DNA of 64,000 bases from Pantoea sp. (GCF_028283705.1 NZ_JAPWKD010000012.1:62001-126000); one strand, 5' to 3'; shown: positions 1 through 10,630, numbered from the stretch's first letter. The notes: a model not told the origin generated them from the sequence alone. Translations and numbers: made by a program.

Positions 1-20
1 CTTTGCGCCTTAATCACCAT
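1..20 (-). CDS. fadR: FadR fatty-acid regulator, first codons only (partial)
   Basis: The complement of the first 20 bases reads ATG GTG ATT AAG GCG CAA, giving M-V-I-K-A-Q, the start of enterobacterial FadR. The rest of the gene lies outside the window. FadR is the GntR-family regulator of fatty-acid degradation and synthesis. It is divergent from nhaB, as in E. coli, which supports the call although only six full codons are visible. Confidence 0.75.
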
Positions 21-56
21 AGCATTTATTTCTCGTTGCTTTCTTTGTCGTAATTG

Positions 57-73
57 GACTCATCATACCAGAG
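57..73 (-). promoter_or_regulatory. Possible FadR operator between fadR and nhaB
   Basis: On the minus strand these bases read CTCTGGTATGATGAGTC. The core CTGGTATGATGAGT keeps the CTGGT half-site and most of the FadR 17-bp consensus, and resembles the fadD-type operator of E. coli as I remember it. It lies 37 bp upstream of the fadR start, so autoregulation is plausible. The right half is degenerate, so this is a candidate only. Confidence 0.35.
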
Positions 74-160
74 GGGCTATAGCGGATATAGCCTGGCAAC
101 AGATTAAAAGCGCGCGCTGCCGCAAATTTCAACATCAAAGATTTACCTCAGGGAGAGTCG

Positions 161-1684
161 ATGGAACTCAGCTATGCGCAGGCATTCAGGCGCAATTTTC
201 TTGGGCAGTCGCCCGAATGGTACAAACTTACCCTCATTGCTTTTCTGGTGATCAATCCGCTGATTTTCCTGTTTATCAGCCCGTTTTTTGCAGGCTGGTT
301 ACTGGTGGCGGAATTTATTTTTACCCTTGGCATGGCGTTAAAATGCCATCCTCTGTTACCCGGTGGTTTGCTGGCCATTGAAGCGATTGCCATCGGTATG
401 ACCACTGCCGATCAGGTGAAAGCCGAGCTGGCGGGGAATATTGAAGTGTTACTGCTGCTGATTTTTATGGTGGCAGGCATCTTCTTTATGAAACAACTAC
501 TGTTGTTCGTTTTCACCCGAATATTGCTGTCGATACGTAGCAAGGTGCTACTCGGGTTGACCTTCTGTCTCGCCGCCGCATTTCTCTCAGCCTTTCTCGA
601 TGCGCTGACCGTGCTGGCTGTGGTCATCAGCGTAGCGATGGGTTTTTACGAGATTTATCACCGTGTAGCGTCCGCTAATTCTGGCCAGCATGATGAAGCG
701 CGCGCAACGCTGGAAAAATTCCGTGCTTTTTTGCGCAGCCTGATGATGCAGGCTGGTGTGGGTACCGCCCTCGGTGGGGTGATGACGATGGTAGGTGAGC
801 CACAGAATCTGATCATTGCCCACGCAGCAGGCTGGAACTTCAGCGAGTTCTTCCTGCGTATGGCACCGGTCACCGTTCCCGTGCTGCTGTGCGGTATTGC
901 CACCAGCATGCTGGTGGAGCGTTTCCGCTTATTTGGCTACGGTGAAACGTTGCCGGATGCGGTTCGTACCATTTTGCTAGACAGCGATCGCCAGGCCAGT
1001 GCACAGCGCACCCGACAGGAAACTCTAAAACTCGGGGTACAGGCGCTGATTGGCGTCTGGCTGATTATCGCGCTGGCTTTTCATCTGGCGGAAGTGGGAC
1101 TTATCGGCCTTTCGGTGATTATCCTTGCCACGTCACTCTGCGGCGTCACCGATGAACACGCGTTGGGTCAGGCGTTTACCGAAGCCCTGCCCTTTACTGC
1201 GTTGCTGGCGGTTTTCTTTGCCATTGTGGCCGTGATCATTGAACAACAGCTGTTCCAGCCATTGATCCATTTTGTATTACAGGCCGACCCGGCATCCCAG
1301 CTCAGTTGGTTTTATGTGTTTAATGGCCTGCTGTCGTCGATTTCCGATAACGTTTTCGTCGGTTCTGTGTATATCAATGAAGCGAAACATGCCTTCCAGA
1401 GCGGCGTCATTGACCTGCGTCAGTTTGAATTACTGGCTGTCGCGACTAACACCGGAACGAATCTGCCTTCTGTGGCGACGCCTAACGGGCAGGCGGCATT
1501 TCTGTTTCTGCTCACCTCGGCTCTTGCTCCGCTGATCCGCCTTTCTTATGGTCGCATGGTGTGGATGGCTTTACCCTTTACCCTGGTGCTGTCACTGGTT
1601 GGTTTTTTCTGCATTAATGAGTGGCTGGTGCCTGTGACAGATTATTTCATGCAACAGGGTTGGCTTAGCGCCGCACAACTCTGA
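161..1684 (+). CDS. nhaB: Na+/H+ antiporter NhaB
   Basis: This 507-aa inner-membrane protein extrudes sodium in exchange for protons. The sequence is a series of hydrophobic helices from about residue 20 to the end. The NhaB-like stretch [19 protein letters not shown] lies around residue 205-225, and a second conserved block, [18 protein letters not shown], around 390-405. The ATG at 161 follows a GGGAGAG ribosome site. Length and position (divergent from fadR, followed by dsbB) match the enterobacterial gene. Confidence 0.95.
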   Translation: MELSYAQAFRRNFLGQSPEWYKLTLIAFLVINPLIFLFISPFFAGWLLVAEFIFTLGMALKCHPLLPGGLLAIEAIAIGMTTADQVKAELAGNIEVLLLLIFMVAGIFFMKQLLLFVFTRILLSIRSKVLLGLTFCLAAAFLSAFLDALTVLAVVISVAMGFYEIYHRVASANSGQHDEARATLEKFRAFLRSLMMQAGVGTALGGVMTMVGEPQNLIIAHAAGWNFSEFFLRMAPVTVPVLLCGIATSMLVERFRLFGYGETLPDAVRTILLDSDRQASAQRTRQETLKLGVQALIGVWLIIALAFHLAEVGLIGLSVIILATSLCGVTDEHALGQAFTEALPFTALLAVFFAIVAVIIEQQLFQPLIHFVLQADPASQLSWFYVFNGLLSSISDNVFVGSVYINEAKHAFQSGVIDLRQFELLAVATNTGTNLPSVATPNGQAAFLFLLTSALAPLIRLSYGRMVWMALPFTLVLSLVGFFCINEWLVPVTDYFMQQGWLSAAQL

Positions 1685-1804
1685 GGTTTTTTGGCCTGGA
1701 TCAGGATAAGTCATTTTTCTACATGATTTTTTCCCGCGTCCAGGCTGGCACGCACGCGCTTTTGGTTTACACTGCGATGCATTAACGACTACAGGAACAG
1801 CACT

Positions 1805-2335
1805 ATGTTGCGATATTTGAACCAATGTTCGCGGGGACGCGGAGCCTGGTTATTGTTGGCACTGACGGCACTGGCTCTTGAACTGACTGCACTCTTTTTC
1901 CAGCACGTAATGGGGCTACAACCCTGCGTCATGTGCATTTATGAACGTTGCGCGCTGTTTGGCGTGATGGGCGCGGGTATTGTCGGTGCCATCGCACCGA
2001 AAACGCCGCTGCGCTGGGTGGCGTTGCTGATCTGGCTTTACAGTGCGATTGAGGGGTTAAGACTCTCCTGGGAGCACACCATGATCCAGCTGCACCCGAA
2101 TCCGTTTGTCACCTGTGATTTTGCCGCACGTTTCCCGAGCTGGCTGCCACTGGATAAATGGTTACCGGCCGTATTTGTGGCGCATGGTGACTGTTCTGAG
2201 CTGGGCTGGACTTTCCTTACCTGGAGTATGCCGCAGTGGCTGATCGTGACTTTCGGTGCCTATCTGCTGGTTGCCGTGCTGGTGCTGATTGCTCAGCCGT
2301 TTAAAGCCAAACGCCGCGATTTGTTTGGTCGCTAA
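1805..2335 (+). CDS. dsbB: Disulfide bond formation protein DsbB
   Basis: DsbB is an inner-membrane quinone reductase of 176 aa that reoxidises periplasmic DsbA. Four transmembrane helices are visible. The first periplasmic loop has the redox pair C-V-M-C (QPCVMCIYE, about residues 41-44). The second loop has the other two essential cysteines, in [10 protein letters not shown] (about 104) and [10 protein letters not shown] (about 130). All four catalytic cysteines are present. It follows nhaB by 120 bp with its own ribosome site. Confidence 0.96.
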   Translation: MLRYLNQCSRGRGAWLLLALTALALELTALFFQHVMGLQPCVMCIYERCALFGVMGAGIVGAIAPKTPLRWVALLIWLYSAIEGLRLSWEHTMIQLHPNPFVTCDFAARFPSWLPLDKWLPAVFVAHGDCSELGWTFLTWSMPQWLIVTFGAYLLVAVLVLIAQPFKAKRRDLFGR

Positions 2336-2342
2336 ACAACAT

Positions 2343-2372
2343 AAAACAGGCAGCCTGCGCTGCCTGTTTTTT
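2343..2372. terminator. Bidirectional terminator between dsbB and ycgN
   Basis: A GC-rich stem (AACAGGCAGC / GCTGCCTGTT) with a 4-nt loop is followed by a T run on the plus strand and preceded by an A run, so it can end both dsbB and the convergent ycgN. Confidence 0.85.
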
Positions 2373-2373
2373 C

Positions 2374-2820
2374 TCAGCCATGGCGATCAGGCCGATCAAT
2401 AATATGTTCTTCCCAGTCTCTCACTTCGCTCTCACGCACCGCGATAAACCGCACTGAAATGCGCTGCGCATGCATCGCTTTCTTCGAACCCGCAATCAGC
2501 GGATGCCAGGCGGGCAAGGCTTTCCCTTCCCCCAGTAAGCGATACGCACAGGTACGCGGCAGCCAGTTGAAGGTGGTGAGATTTTCCCGCGTCAGCTTGA
2601 TACAGTCTTCTTCATACTCGAACCGCCGTTCGTAGTTACGGCACTGGCAGGTTTTGATATTGAGCTGGTTACAGGCCACGTTAGTGAAGTAAATTTCATC
2701 GGTGTCCGCATCCTGCAGTTTATTCAGGCAGCACTGACCACAGCCGTCGCACAGCGATTCCCACTCGGCGTCGTTCATTTGGTCAAGGCGTTTTGTCTGC
2801 CAGAAAGGCTGTTCGGTCAT
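2374..2820 (-). CDS. ycgN: YcgN, UPF0260 family protein
   Basis: A 148-aa protein of the UPF0260/YkgJ-like cysteine cluster family. The N-terminal half has a dense cysteine motif, [12 protein letters not shown], at about residues 24-35. Further cysteines follow (about 50, 58, 60, 72), consistent with a bound metal or Fe-S cluster; this is inferred from spacing. The molecular function is not established. It lies downstream of ycgM on the same strand, 65 bp away, as in E. coli. Confidence 0.9.
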   Translation of the reverse strand: MTEQPFWQTKRLDQMNDAEWESLCDGCGQCCLNKLQDADTDEIYFTNVACNQLNIKTCQCRNYERRFEYEEDCIKLTRENLTTFNWLPRTCAYRLLGEGKALPAWHPLIAGSKKAMHAQRISVRFIAVRESEVRDWEEHIIDRPDRHG

Positions 2821-2885
2821 GGTGGCGGTCCGGATTAACGTAAAGACCGCACCTTATACAAGGTTCAGGTGCGGCGATGCAAGTT

Positions 2886-3545
2886 TTACAGTACGCGAGT
2901 GGTAATACCGTGGCCAGCGAGGGAGATTTCCAGCTTATCGCCGGAACGCATTGGTCCCACCCCTTCCGGGGTACCGGTGAGCACCACGTCGCCTGCACGC
3001 AGGGTAAAATACTGGCTCATGTAGGCAATCAGCGGCAGAATTTTGTGGATCATGTCAGCGGTGGTGCCATGCTGGCGCACTTCACCGTTCACCACCAGCT
3101 TTAACTCCGTGTTCTGCGGATCGCCACTGAATTCAGAGACCGGGATAAAACCAGACAGCGGACAGGAGTTGTCAAAACCTTTGGATTTCTCCCACGGACG
3201 GCCTGTTTTCTTCAGACCGGCCTGCACATCACGCAGCGTCAGGTCCAGTGCCACACCATAACCGGCAATAGCTTTCGCCACATGTTCTTCGCTCGCCTGC
3301 TTCAGCGTCGCGCCGATCAGCACGGCCAGTTCAACTTCATGATGCACTTCACCAAAATTGCCCGGAATGGACAGCGGCTGACGCAGATCGCACAGTGCGG
3401 TTTCCGGTTTGATAAACACCACCGGCTCGTCAGGCGTTGCACTTCCCATCTCCTTGATATGATTAGCATAGTTGCTGCCAACACAGACCACTTTGCTGGC
3501 CGGATAATCCAACAGAGCGCCCTGCCAGTTACGATGCTGATACAT
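2886..3545 (-). CDS. ycgM: YcgM, fumarylacetoacetate hydrolase family protein
   Basis: A 219-aa FAH-fold protein related to acylpyruvases and 2-keto-acid hydrolases. Visible family features are KVVCVGSNYANHIKEMG near residue 20, the metal-binding region VHHEVELAVLIG around 65-78, GYGVALDLTLRD near 97-108, and the C-terminal VLTGTPEGVGPM. Related enzymes are magnesium-dependent oxaloacetate decarboxylases or acylpyruvate hydrolases; which activity applies here cannot be decided from sequence. It forms a minus-strand pair with ycgN. Confidence 0.9.
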   Translation of the reverse strand: MYQHRNWQGALLDYPASKVVCVGSNYANHIKEMGSATPDEPVVFIKPETALCDLRQPLSIPGNFGEVHHEVELAVLIGATLKQASEEHVAKAIAGYGVALDLTLRDVQAGLKKTGRPWEKSKGFDNSCPLSGFIPVSEFSGDPQNTELKLVVNGEVRQHGTTADMIHKILPLIAYMSQYFTLRAGDVVLTGTPEGVGPMRSGDKLEISLAGHGITTRVL

Positions 3546-3805
3546 GCTATTCCCCTGCTTTGATTTGAGTATGACGCCAGTTGAGCTGGCGCGTTGTGTC
3601 TGCTTCAGTGCCGGAACGCGGCAGGCTGAGGGTCAATATATTAAGCTGCTTTGTGGCTAAGGAGTGTGCGTAAATTGTCAAAAGACGTTAATCGATATCG
3701 CCATGGGTGGTTGATATTGCCTGCAATTAAGGGTTAGCCACAGGCAAATAAATAAAGCGACCACGCTGATGATTAAATCTGGATATATTTACAGATGAAT
3801 CCGAA

Positions 3806-4081
3806 TTAATCTTTTTTGTTTTGCTGAAGATGTATGTTCAACAGACTTTCCGGCGGCGGTGGCAATTGTAAATAATAGCCCTGATCGCTCAATGCCTGCT
3901 TAACTTTATTGATATCTGCACCCGCCAGTTTGTCGCGTTTTTCCAGCGACAGCACCATAGATAGCTGGGGTTTGCCGAAGCCACGGAGCAATTCTTCTGG
4001 CACACGAGAAAAATCGTCTTTTTTTTCAACATAAAGATAAGTCTGGTCACGCTGCGGGCTTCTGTAGATCACACAAAACAT
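3806..4081 (-). CDS. ycgL: YcgL domain protein (UPF0745)
   Basis: A 91-aa protein starting [20 protein letters not shown], typical of the YcgL family, a small alpha/beta protein of unknown function. It is divergent from minC, separated by 153 bp that must hold both promoters. The C-terminal lysine-rich tail is unremarkable. This is the same gene arrangement as in E. coli. Confidence 0.9.
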   Translation of the reverse strand: MFCVIYRSPQRDQTYLYVEKKDDFSRVPEELLRGFGKPQLSMVLSLEKRDKLAGADINKVKQALSDQGYYLQLPPPPESLLNIHLQQNKKD

Positions 4082-4234
4082 ATTTTTTACTCGAATTAAC
4101 TGATGGCGTCACTTGCCTGAATATAGCAGTAACTATAACATGCTTGCTGAACTTCGAATATTGACCGCAGGGTGTTAATGACGATTTTATCGGCGTTCAT
4201 CTAACGGTAGTGAAAACAGGACGAGTCAGGACAG

Positions 4235-4945
4235 ATGTCGCAAACGCCAATCGAATTCAAGGGAAGCAGTTTTACCCTATCAGTCGTTCATCTGCACCAT
4301 TCGCAACCTGAGGTGATTCGTCAGGCGTTGCAGGACAAAATCGACCAGGCGCCCGGCTTTCTGAAAAATGCACCGGTGGTGCTGAATGTGTCGGCATTGA
4401 ACGGCGACATCAACTGGAAGCAGATGCAGCAAGCCATCAGTGCAACCGGGCTGCGCATCGTTGGTGTCAGCGGTTGTAAAGACGATGCGCTGAAAAAGAT
4501 GATTGCGCGTGCCGGATTGCCGGTGCTGTCTGAGGGGAGCGATCGCAAAAAGCGCAATGATGCGCCAGCGGTTGTTCCCGAGCCAGCCCCCGCCCCCGTG
4601 GTGGCGGAGACCGTTAATAAAACCCGCATCATTAATACGCCAGTCCGTTCTGGCCAGCAAATCTACGCCCGCAATGCTGATTTGATTGTCACCAGCAGCG
4701 TTAGCGCCGGTGCCGAGCTGGTTGCCGATGGCAACATCCATATTTACGGCATGATGCGCGGTCGCGCCCTGGCAGGTGCCAGCGGCGATCGTGACTGCCA
4801 GATTTTTTGCACCAACCTCGCCGCAGAGTTGGTCTCCATTGCCGGGGAGTACTGGATCATGGATCAGATTCCGGCTGAGTTTTTTGGTAAAGCTGCGCGT
4901 TTATGCCTCAAAGAGGGCGCGCTCACCATTCAGACACTTAATTAG
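4235..4945 (+). CDS. minC: Septum site-determining protein MinC
   Basis: MinC (236 aa) inhibits FtsZ polymerisation away from midcell. The N-terminal FtsZ-interacting domain spans about 1-105. A Pro/Ala-rich linker ([13 protein letters not shown]) follows around 113-125. The C-terminal beta-helix domain, with conserved [29 protein letters not shown] and the MinD-binding face, spans about 135-225. It is the first gene of the minCDE operon, 33 bp before minD. Confidence 0.96.
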   Translation: MSQTPIEFKGSSFTLSVVHLHHSQPEVIRQALQDKIDQAPGFLKNAPVVLNVSALNGDINWKQMQQAISATGLRIVGVSGCKDDALKKMIARAGLPVLSEGSDRKKRNDAPAVVPEPAPAPVVAETVNKTRIINTPVRSGQQIYARNADLIVTSSVSAGAELVADGNIHIYGMMRGRALAGASGDRDCQIFCTNLAAELVSIAGEYWIMDQIPAEFFGKAARLCLKEGALTIQTLN

Positions 4946-4978
4946 GCCCCTTTTCTTTCGTTAAGGAAATCAACATTT

Positions 4979-5791
4979 ATGGCACGCATCATTGTAGTTA
5001 CATCCGGTAAAGGGGGCGTTGGCAAGACCACGTCAAGCGCGGCCATCGCCACTGGACTCGCGCAAAAAGGCAAAAAAACCGTGGTGATCGATTTTGATAT
5101 CGGTCTGCGTAACCTCGACCTGATCATGGGCTGTGAACGTCGTGTTGTTTACGACTTCGTCAATGTTATTCAGGACGATGCCACACTGAACCAGGCGCTG
5201 ATTAAAGATAAGCGCACTGAGCAACTGTATATTCTGCCAGCGTCACAAACCCGCGACAAAGACGCCCTGACCCGTGAAGGCGTTGAAAAAGTGCTTAACG
5301 ACCTGGCGACGATGGAATTCGATTTCATCGTCTGCGACTCACCTGCCGGTATCGAAACAGGTGCGTTGATGGCGCTGTATTTTGCAGATGAAGCCATCAT
5401 CACCACCAACCCGGAAGTGTCCTCGGTACGTGACTCTGACCGTATTCTCGGCATCATTTCGTCCAAATCCCGTCGTGCGGAAAATAGCCAGGAAGCGGTG
5501 AAAGAACACCTGCTGCTGACCCGTTACAATCCGGGCCGCGTGAGCCGTGGTGATATGCTGAGCATGGAAGACGTGCTGGACATCCTGCGTATCCCGCTGG
5601 TCGGAGTGATCCCTGAAGATCAATCGGTATTACGCGCTTCCAACCAGGGCGAACCCGTGATCCTCGATACCACCTCAGATGCCGGTAAAGCCTATGCTGA
5701 TACCGTAGACCGCCTGCTTGGCGAAGAACGCCCCTTCCGCTTTATTGAAGAAGAGAAGAAGGGTTTCCTGAAACGCCTGTTCGGGGGATAA
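4979..5791 (+). CDS. minD: Septum site-determining ATPase MinD
   Basis: MinD (270 aa) is a ParA/MinD-type ATPase that recruits MinC to the membrane and is displaced by MinE. The deviant Walker A motif GKGGVGKTT is at residues 10-18, the switch region VIDFDIGLRNLDL near 36-48, and the Walker B region FDFIVCDSPAGIE near 113-125. The extreme C terminus, KKGFLKRLFGG, is the amphipathic membrane-targeting helix. It is separated from minE by 3 bp, so the two genes are probably translationally coupled. Confidence 0.98.
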   Translation: MARIIVVTSGKGGVGKTTSSAAIATGLAQKGKKTVVIDFDIGLRNLDLIMGCERRVVYDFVNVIQDDATLNQALIKDKRTEQLYILPASQTRDKDALTREGVEKVLNDLATMEFDFIVCDSPAGIETGALMALYFADEAIITTNPEVSSVRDSDRILGIISSKSRRAENSQEAVKEHLLLTRYNPGRVSRGDMLSMEDVLDILRIPLVGVIPEDQSVLRASNQGEPVILDTTSDAGKAYADTVDRLLGEERPFRFIEEEKKGFLKRLFGG

Positions 5792-5794
5792 CCA

Positions 5795-6064
5795 ATGGCA
5801 TTACTCGATTTCTTTTTATCCCGTAAGAAGAACACAGCCAACATAGCCAAGGAAAGGCTGCAGATTATTGTGGCTGAACGCAGAAGGGGCGACAGTGAGC
5901 CCCACTATCTGCCGCAGCTCAAGCGCGACATTCTGGAAGTGATTTGCAAATATGTGAAAATTGATCCGGATATGGTAACCGTTCAGCTGGATCAGAAAGG
6001 GGATGATATCTCGATTCTGGAGCTGAACGTTACGCTACCGGAGACGGAAGAAGTCACCAAATGA
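5795..6064 (+). CDS. minE: Cell division topological specificity factor MinE
   Basis: MinE (89 aa) stimulates MinD ATPase and restricts MinCD to the poles. The N-terminal membrane-targeting and MinD-contact segment is [20 protein letters not shown], followed by LQIIVAERR. The C-terminal half (about 35-85) is the dimeric topological specificity domain. It is the last gene of minCDE. Confidence 0.97.
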   Translation: MALLDFFLSRKKNTANIAKERLQIIVAERRRGDSEPHYLPQLKRDILEVICKYVKIDPDMVTVQLDQKGDDISILELNVTLPETEEVTK

Positions 6065-6081
6065 CGCCAGCGGTTTCCTGA

Positions 6082-6110
6082 TTTTCCCCTGCGCAGTTTG
6101 CAGGGGAAAA
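6082..6110. terminator. Stem-loop between convergent minE and rnd
   Basis: A perfect 11-bp stem (TTTTCCCCTGC / GCAGGGGAAAA) with a 7-nt loop. The A and U runs are inside the stem, so each strand ends with a weak tract. It probably ends minE and rnd, but neither side has a long free U run. Confidence 0.55.
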
Positions 6111-6118
6111 AATCGCGC

Positions 6119-7240
6119 TTACAGGGTTTGCAGAATCTCGTCGATGCGCGCTTTCAGCAAATCGCCGCGCCAACCTGTGAGCAATTCCGGGGTGCGCGAT
6201 GCGGTTTTCAATCCCCAGTACACACTCAGCACCTGATTGATCTGGCGGCGTGAAGCCAGCAATTCCTGACTAAACCCGGTTTCCTCGCTTACCTGCTGCA
6301 CCAGCGCTTTAATCGCTTTGAATGTCTGTTTGTATTGCGGATGGTCGATCAGATTGCCCAGCGGTTGCGGCAGCGTGGCCTCATCCTGCGCCTGTGCTTC
6401 GGCGACCAGTGCCACCATCGCTTTACCGTGGAAGCGAATCTCATGACCGTTCAGGCCGAGATGGTCCAGCTCACCCAGGCTGCCCGGCATAAAACGCGCC
6501 ACTTTCCACAGATTCTCTTCGCGCACCACAAAGTTAACCGCCATATCTTTCTGACGTGCGGTGTTAAGACGCCAGGCGGCCAGACGCTGCAATGCCGCCA
6601 GCTGACGCGGGCGCAGCTGCCAGGCATTGGTGATATCACGCCACGCCTCATTGGGAGCCTGCACATCAAGGCGGCGCTGGCACAGGTTTTCGCATTCGCT
6701 ACGAGCCGCCGCCATGTTACCCGCCGCTTCAGTTTGCGCCAGCAACTGATGGGCGATGGGCAGCAAATAGGCTACATCGGCTGCGGCATATTCACACTGC
6801 CGCTCCGTCAGCGGGCGAGCCAGCCAGTCAGTACGCGCCTCACTTTTATCCAGCTCGATTTGGTCGAAATGCATCACCATCGCCGCAAAACCCCATGACA
6901 ACGGCTGACCAGCAAATGCCGCCAGAATCTGGGTATCAATCATCGGGTCCGGCAGGCAGTCAAAACGATGCAGGAACACTTCCAGGTCTTCACCACCCGC
7001 ATGCAGGAATTTCGTGACCCGGGTATCACGCAGCAGGTCGATAAACGGCGTCCAGTCACTGATGTTGAGGGGATCGATCAGGACCAATTGCTCGCTATCA
7101 AACAGCTGGATCAGGCCCAGCTGCGGATAGTAAGTACGGGTGCGGACAAATTCGGTATCCAGCGCCACGGCAGCATGCTGGCGTGCTTTGTCGCACACCG
7201 CAGCCAGTTGGTCATTTTGGTCGATCAGGGAATAATTCAC
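6119..7240 (-). CDS. rnd: Ribonuclease D
   Basis: RNase D (373 aa) is a 3'-5' exoribonuclease that trims tRNA and other stable RNA ends. DEDD exonuclease motifs are visible: ALDTEFVRTRTYYP near residues 26-39, KFLHAGGEDLEVFLHRF near 78-94, and CEYAAADVAYLLP near 150-162. HRDC domains occupy the C-terminal half. It is convergent with minE. Confidence 0.95.
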   Translation of the reverse strand: MNYSLIDQNDQLAAVCDKARQHAAVALDTEFVRTRTYYPQLGLIQLFDSEQLVLIDPLNISDWTPFIDLLRDTRVTKFLHAGGEDLEVFLHRFDCLPDPMIDTQILAAFAGQPLSWGFAAMVMHFDQIELDKSEARTDWLARPLTERQCEYAAADVAYLLPIAHQLLAQTEAAGNMAAARSECENLCQRRLDVQAPNEAWRDITNAWQLRPRQLAALQRLAAWRLNTARQKDMAVNFVVREENLWKVARFMPGSLGELDHLGLNGHEIRFHGKAMVALVAEAQAQDEATLPQPLGNLIDHPQYKQTFKAIKALVQQVSEETGFSQELLASRRQINQVLSVYWGLKTASRTPELLTGWRGDLLKARIDEILQTL

Positions 7241-7291
7241 GTTATGTTTTCGCCGCGACTAACTGCGCGCAGCGCTCCATGTTAAAAGCAA

Positions 7292-7320
7292 TAAAAACGC
7301 CGGACATTGCCGGCGTTAAC
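7292..7320 (-). terminator. Terminator of fadD
   Basis: On the minus strand the stem AACGCCGG / CCGGCGTT with a 6-nt loop is followed by TTTTTA. It lies about 20 bp after the fadD stop codon. Confidence 0.85.
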
Positions 7321-7338
7321 CATTGAGCGAGGTACGCA

Positions 7339-9015
7339 CTACTGCCCTTCCCGCTTCACCTCATCACGCAATTCACGACGTAAGATCTTGCCCACATTGG
7401 TTTTAGGCAGCTCGTCACGAAACTCGATAATCTTCGGCACCTTGTAGCCGGTAAGCTGACGCCGACAGTGATCCAACACTTCTTCTTTGGTCAGGCTGGG
7501 ATCTTTCTTCACGATGCAGACTTTCACCGCTTCACCGGAAAGATCGCTCGGGACACCAATCGCTGCAGCCTCGCGCACCTTCGCGTGCTGCATCAGCACA
7601 TCTTCGATTTCGTTAGGATACACATTAAATCCCGACACCAGAATCATGTCTTTTTTACGATCAACGATGCGGATAAAGCCTTCGCTGTCCACGGTAACAA
7701 TATCACCGGTATGCAGCCAGCCATTTTTCAGCACTTCTTCCGTGGCTTCCGGACGTTGCCAGTAGCCGATCATCACCTGCGGACCGCGAATGCAAAGTTC
7801 GCCGGGTTCGCCAGGTGCCACATCATTATCCTGTTCATCCACGATGCGCACATCGGTGGAGGGTACCGGTAAACCGATGCTACCGGTGTGGCAGGTAATG
7901 TCATACGGATTGACCGACACCAGCGGCGAGCATTCCGTCAGACCATAACCTTCCAGCAAATAGTGACCGGTCAGTTTTTCCCAGCGTTCAGCCACCGCCT
8001 TCTGCACCGCCATTCCCCCACCCGCAGACATACGCAGGGTAGAGAAATCCAGCTTATTAAAGTTGGCATCGTTCAGCAGCGCATTGAACAACGTATTCAC
8101 GCCGGTAATCGCGGTAAACGGGAACTTCGCCAGCTCTCTGACAAAGCCCGGAATATCTCGCGGATTGGTAATCAGCAGGTTCTGCCCACCAAGGTCGAGG
8201 AACAGCAGGCAATTCACCGTCAGAGCAAAGATATGGTACAGCGGCAGTGCTGTGACGACGCATTCCTGCCCCGGACGCAGCAGTTTGCCATACGTCGCCT
8301 TAGCCTGTTCGAGGTTGGCCTGCATGTTGCCGTGTGTCAGCATCGCGCCTTTCGCCACCCCGGTAGTCCCACCGGTATATTGCAAAAACGCCAGATCATC
8401 ATTGGTGACATCGGGACGTTGGTAACTCAGCTGTTCACCCTGCTGTAACGCCTGACGAAACGGCACCGCGCCCGGCAGATGGTATTTCGGCACCAGTTTT
8501 TTCACGTAGCGGACGATAAAGTTGACCAGTGTGCCTTTGATCGGGGCCAGTTGATCGCCCATGCGCGTCAGCATCACATGTTTAACCTGCGTCTCTGCGA
8601 CCACTTTTTCCAGCGTGTGAGCAAAGTTCGACACGATAACAATCGCGCAGGCTCCGCTGTCATTAAGCTGATGCTTCAACTCGCGCGGCGTATACAGCGG
8701 GTTAACATTAACCACCACCATCCCGGCGCGTAACACACCAAACAGCGCCACCGGATATTGCAGCAGGTTCGGCATCATCAGAGCCACCCGATCGCCAGCT
8801 TTCAGCTTCAATCCATGTTGCAACCAGGCGGCAAAGGCGCGGCTTTGCTGCTCCAGCTGGCGATAGGTCATGGGCTGCCCCATGTTAACGAAAGCGACCT
8901 GATCGGCATATTGCGTTGCCGCATGCTCAAAAAGATCGATTAACGATGTATAGCGGTCAGCAGTAATTTCCGCTGGTACATCTGGCGGATAGCGTTTCAG
9001 CCAAACCTTAGTCAA
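7339..9015 (-). CDS. fadD: Long-chain fatty acid--CoA ligase FadD
   Basis: FadD activates exogenous long-chain fatty acids to acyl-CoA at the inner membrane before beta-oxidation. The AMP-binding signature [12 protein letters not shown] is near residue 213. [11 protein letters not shown] and the FACS block DGWLHTGD...[20 protein letters not shown] sequence follow around 350-445. I chose the TTG at 9013-9015: GGGGTG sits just upstream, the product begins [10 protein letters not shown] like E. coli FadD (also TTG-initiated), and the length becomes 558 aa. The reading frame is open upstream to 9078, with an in-frame ATG at 9048 as the alternative. Confidence 0.95.
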   Translation of the reverse strand: MTKVWLKRYPPDVPAEITADRYTSLIDLFEHAATQYADQVAFVNMGQPMTYRQLEQQSRAFAAWLQHGLKLKAGDRVALMMPNLLQYPVALFGVLRAGMVVVNVNPLYTPRELKHQLNDSGACAIVIVSNFAHTLEKVVAETQVKHVMLTRMGDQLAPIKGTLVNFIVRYVKKLVPKYHLPGAVPFRQALQQGEQLSYQRPDVTNDDLAFLQYTGGTTGVAKGAMLTHGNMQANLEQAKATYGKLLRPGQECVVTALPLYHIFALTVNCLLFLDLGGQNLLITNPRDIPGFVRELAKFPFTAITGVNTLFNALLNDANFNKLDFSTLRMSAGGGMAVQKAVAERWEKLTGHYLLEGYGLTECSPLVSVNPYDITCHTGSIGLPVPSTDVRIVDEQDNDVAPGEPGELCIRGPQVMIGYWQRPEATEEVLKNGWLHTGDIVTVDSEGFIRIVDRKKDMILVSGFNVYPNEIEDVLMQHAKVREAAAIGVPSDLSGEAVKVCIVKKDPSLTKEEVLDHCRRQLTGYKVPKIIEFRDELPKTNVGKILRRELRDEVKREGQ

Positions 9016-9084
9016 AGATTCACCCCGAGATTCTTGTTGCTTAGCCATCGCCGCCTCTGCCATCAGTGTTATTAACAATATTTT

Positions 9085-9101
9085 AACTGATTGTACCAGT
9101 T
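9085..9101 (-). promoter_or_regulatory. FadR operator upstream of fadD
   Basis: The 17 bp AACTGATTGTACCAGTT has perfect inverted ends (AACTG / CAGTT) and fits the FadR consensus with its ACTGGT half-site on the minus strand. It lies 70 bp upstream of the TTG start, the expected place for repression of fadD by acyl-CoA-responsive FadR. This is inferred from pattern and context. Confidence 0.7.
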
Positions 9102-9167
9102 TGCCGGGTTCGACCTGTTCAGGTTGCGAGGCTCATCACTAAATTTCGCGCTTCGGTTGCGTGCGCA

Positions 9168-9203
9168 ATAAAAAAGCCCGGTCGCGAGCGCCGCGATCGG
9201 GCC
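9168..9203 (-). terminator. Terminator of the yeaY lipoprotein gene
   Basis: On the minus strand an 11-bp stem (GCCCGATCGCG / CGCGACCGGGC, one mismatch) is followed by TTTTTTA. It lies just past the yeaY stop. Confidence 0.8.
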
Positions 9204-9224
9204 GTAAACAACTGAAATAAAATA

Positions 9225-9818
9225 TTATTCAGTCAGAATGGTTTGTACCTGTGCCGGACCGCTACTGTACATGCCCCAGTAAGGGTTAGGTCCCCAGTAT
9301 CCTGGGTGATGGCGCGTAGGTCCGTAAAATATCCACGGATCGATGGGCTGTGGTGGCGTCATCACTTGCTGGGTTAAATGCCAGCGCTGATAGCCTTTCA
9401 CATCAATCACCACAAAATTATAGCTGGCCTGGCCTACGGTGCCTTTTTCGCTACCTTTGATGTTGCCCAGCACCGTGACGTACTGATTATTAACATCGGT
9501 CGGATCGACAAATCCGTGGATGTCGGCAAAAATACGGCCAACCGATGCCGAGCCAAGACGCGGACGCCCGCTGTCATCCAGCGGCTGAGTGGCGATTTCC
9601 AGACGCGTCAGACCATTCAGATTGGTGACGTTCACCACTTTACCGCCAAAACGTGATTCCTGGCCAACGTAAAGCTGCGGCGCATTCATCACCCGTAATA
9701 AATCTTGCTGTGGAAGCGGAGAACTCCCTTTAATGGAATCCGGCACCGAAACACAACCGCTGAGCAACAGCGCGCAGGCTAACAGAGCGCCAGACATCCC
9801 TTTACGACTGATTGGCAT
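9225..9818 (-). CDS. yeaY: Slp-family outer-membrane lipoprotein YeaY
   Basis: A 197-aa Slp/YeaY family lipoprotein. The signal peptide [22 protein letters not shown] has a lipobox with cysteine at 22. The mature part shows the Slp pattern: [16 protein letters not shown] near 50-65 and [19 protein letters not shown] near 105-125. The C terminus is rich in Tyr, Gly, Pro and Trp ([12 protein letters not shown]). It lies between fadD and tsaB as in E. coli, and the function is structural or stress-related without a defined activity. Confidence 0.9.
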   Translation of the reverse strand: MPISRKGMSGALLACALLLSGCVSVPDSIKGSSPLPQQDLLRVMNAPQLYVGQESRFGGKVVNVTNLNGLTRLEIATQPLDDSGRPRLGSASVGRIFADIHGFVDPTDVNNQYVTVLGNIKGSEKGTVGQASYNFVVIDVKGYQRWHLTQQVMTPPQPIDPWIFYGPTRHHPGYWGPNPYWGMYSSGPAQVQTILTE

Positions 9819-9878
9819 AAAAGCCTCCTGTTATTTCTCAGATTAGACTGAAAGCGCAGCGATAAGTTGCGTGTTGGC

Positions 9879-10577
9879 TTAACGTCCCGGCAACTTTTTC
9901 CAGGCCACTTCATTGCGCAGATAGACCGGCTCGGCATGTTCCACGGCGACCGTTTCCCCTCGCTGCCAGGCCGCTACGGCCAGCGGCAGCATATCTTCGG
10001 CCGCCGGTAAGGTGATTGTGCTGGACAGCAATTGTGCGCCTGACGAGGTGAGCAATTGCGGCCAGGCCTGCCAGCCGGTACCGACGGTAGTCCATTCGCC
10101 GTTCAGGCTTTGGATACGTGCCTGGGCCGCTTCTGGCGACAACACCGCTTCGGTCTCTGCACCCTGCCATTCGCCATTGGCATCACGCTGATACTCTGCC
10201 CAGTAGACTTCGCCCATACGCGCATCAATCGCCGCCAGTACGCGCGTCGCGCCATTTTTACGCCATGCGCCCTGCGCCATCGTGGCTAAGGAGGAAACGC
10301 CAATCATCGGCAGATTCGCCCCCAGCGCCAGTCCCTGAGCAATGCCAATGCCAATACGTACGCCGGTAAAGCTGCCTGGTCCACGCCCAAAGGCCAGCGC
10401 GTCAAGCGCGGTCAGTTCCAGCTGCTGCGCCTGCAACAGCTCCTGCACCAGCGGCAGAATGCGCTGCGTGTGGTCACGCGGGGCGATTTCGAAACGGGCA
10501 TCGATGTGCTGTTGATTCAGCAGAGCGGCAGAACAGGCTTCTGTCGCCGTGTCCAGGGCTAAAATTCGGGCGGACAT
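9879..10577 (-). CDS. tsaB: tRNA t6A37 synthesis protein TsaB
   Basis: TsaB (232 aa) partners TsaD and TsaE in forming N6-threonylcarbamoyladenosine at tRNA position 37. It has the ASKHA-fold N terminus [15 protein letters not shown] and the [21 protein letters not shown] segment around 65-85 typical of YeaZ/TsaB. Length matches the family. It lies between yeaY and yoaA. Confidence 0.95.
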   Translation of the reverse strand: MSARILALDTATEACSAALLNQQHIDARFEIAPRDHTQRILPLVQELLQAQQLELTALDALAFGRGPGSFTGVRIGIGIAQGLALGANLPMIGVSSLATMAQGAWRKNGATRVLAAIDARMGEVYWAEYQRDANGEWQGAETEAVLSPEAAQARIQSLNGEWTTVGTGWQAWPQLLTSSGAQLLSSTITLPAAEDMLPLAVAAWQRGETVAVEHAEPVYLRNEVAWKKLPGR

Positions 10578-10630
10578 AACAACCTCGGGAGATTCAAAAT
10601 GGCGCGCATCTTACCACAGCCTGGCACAAA

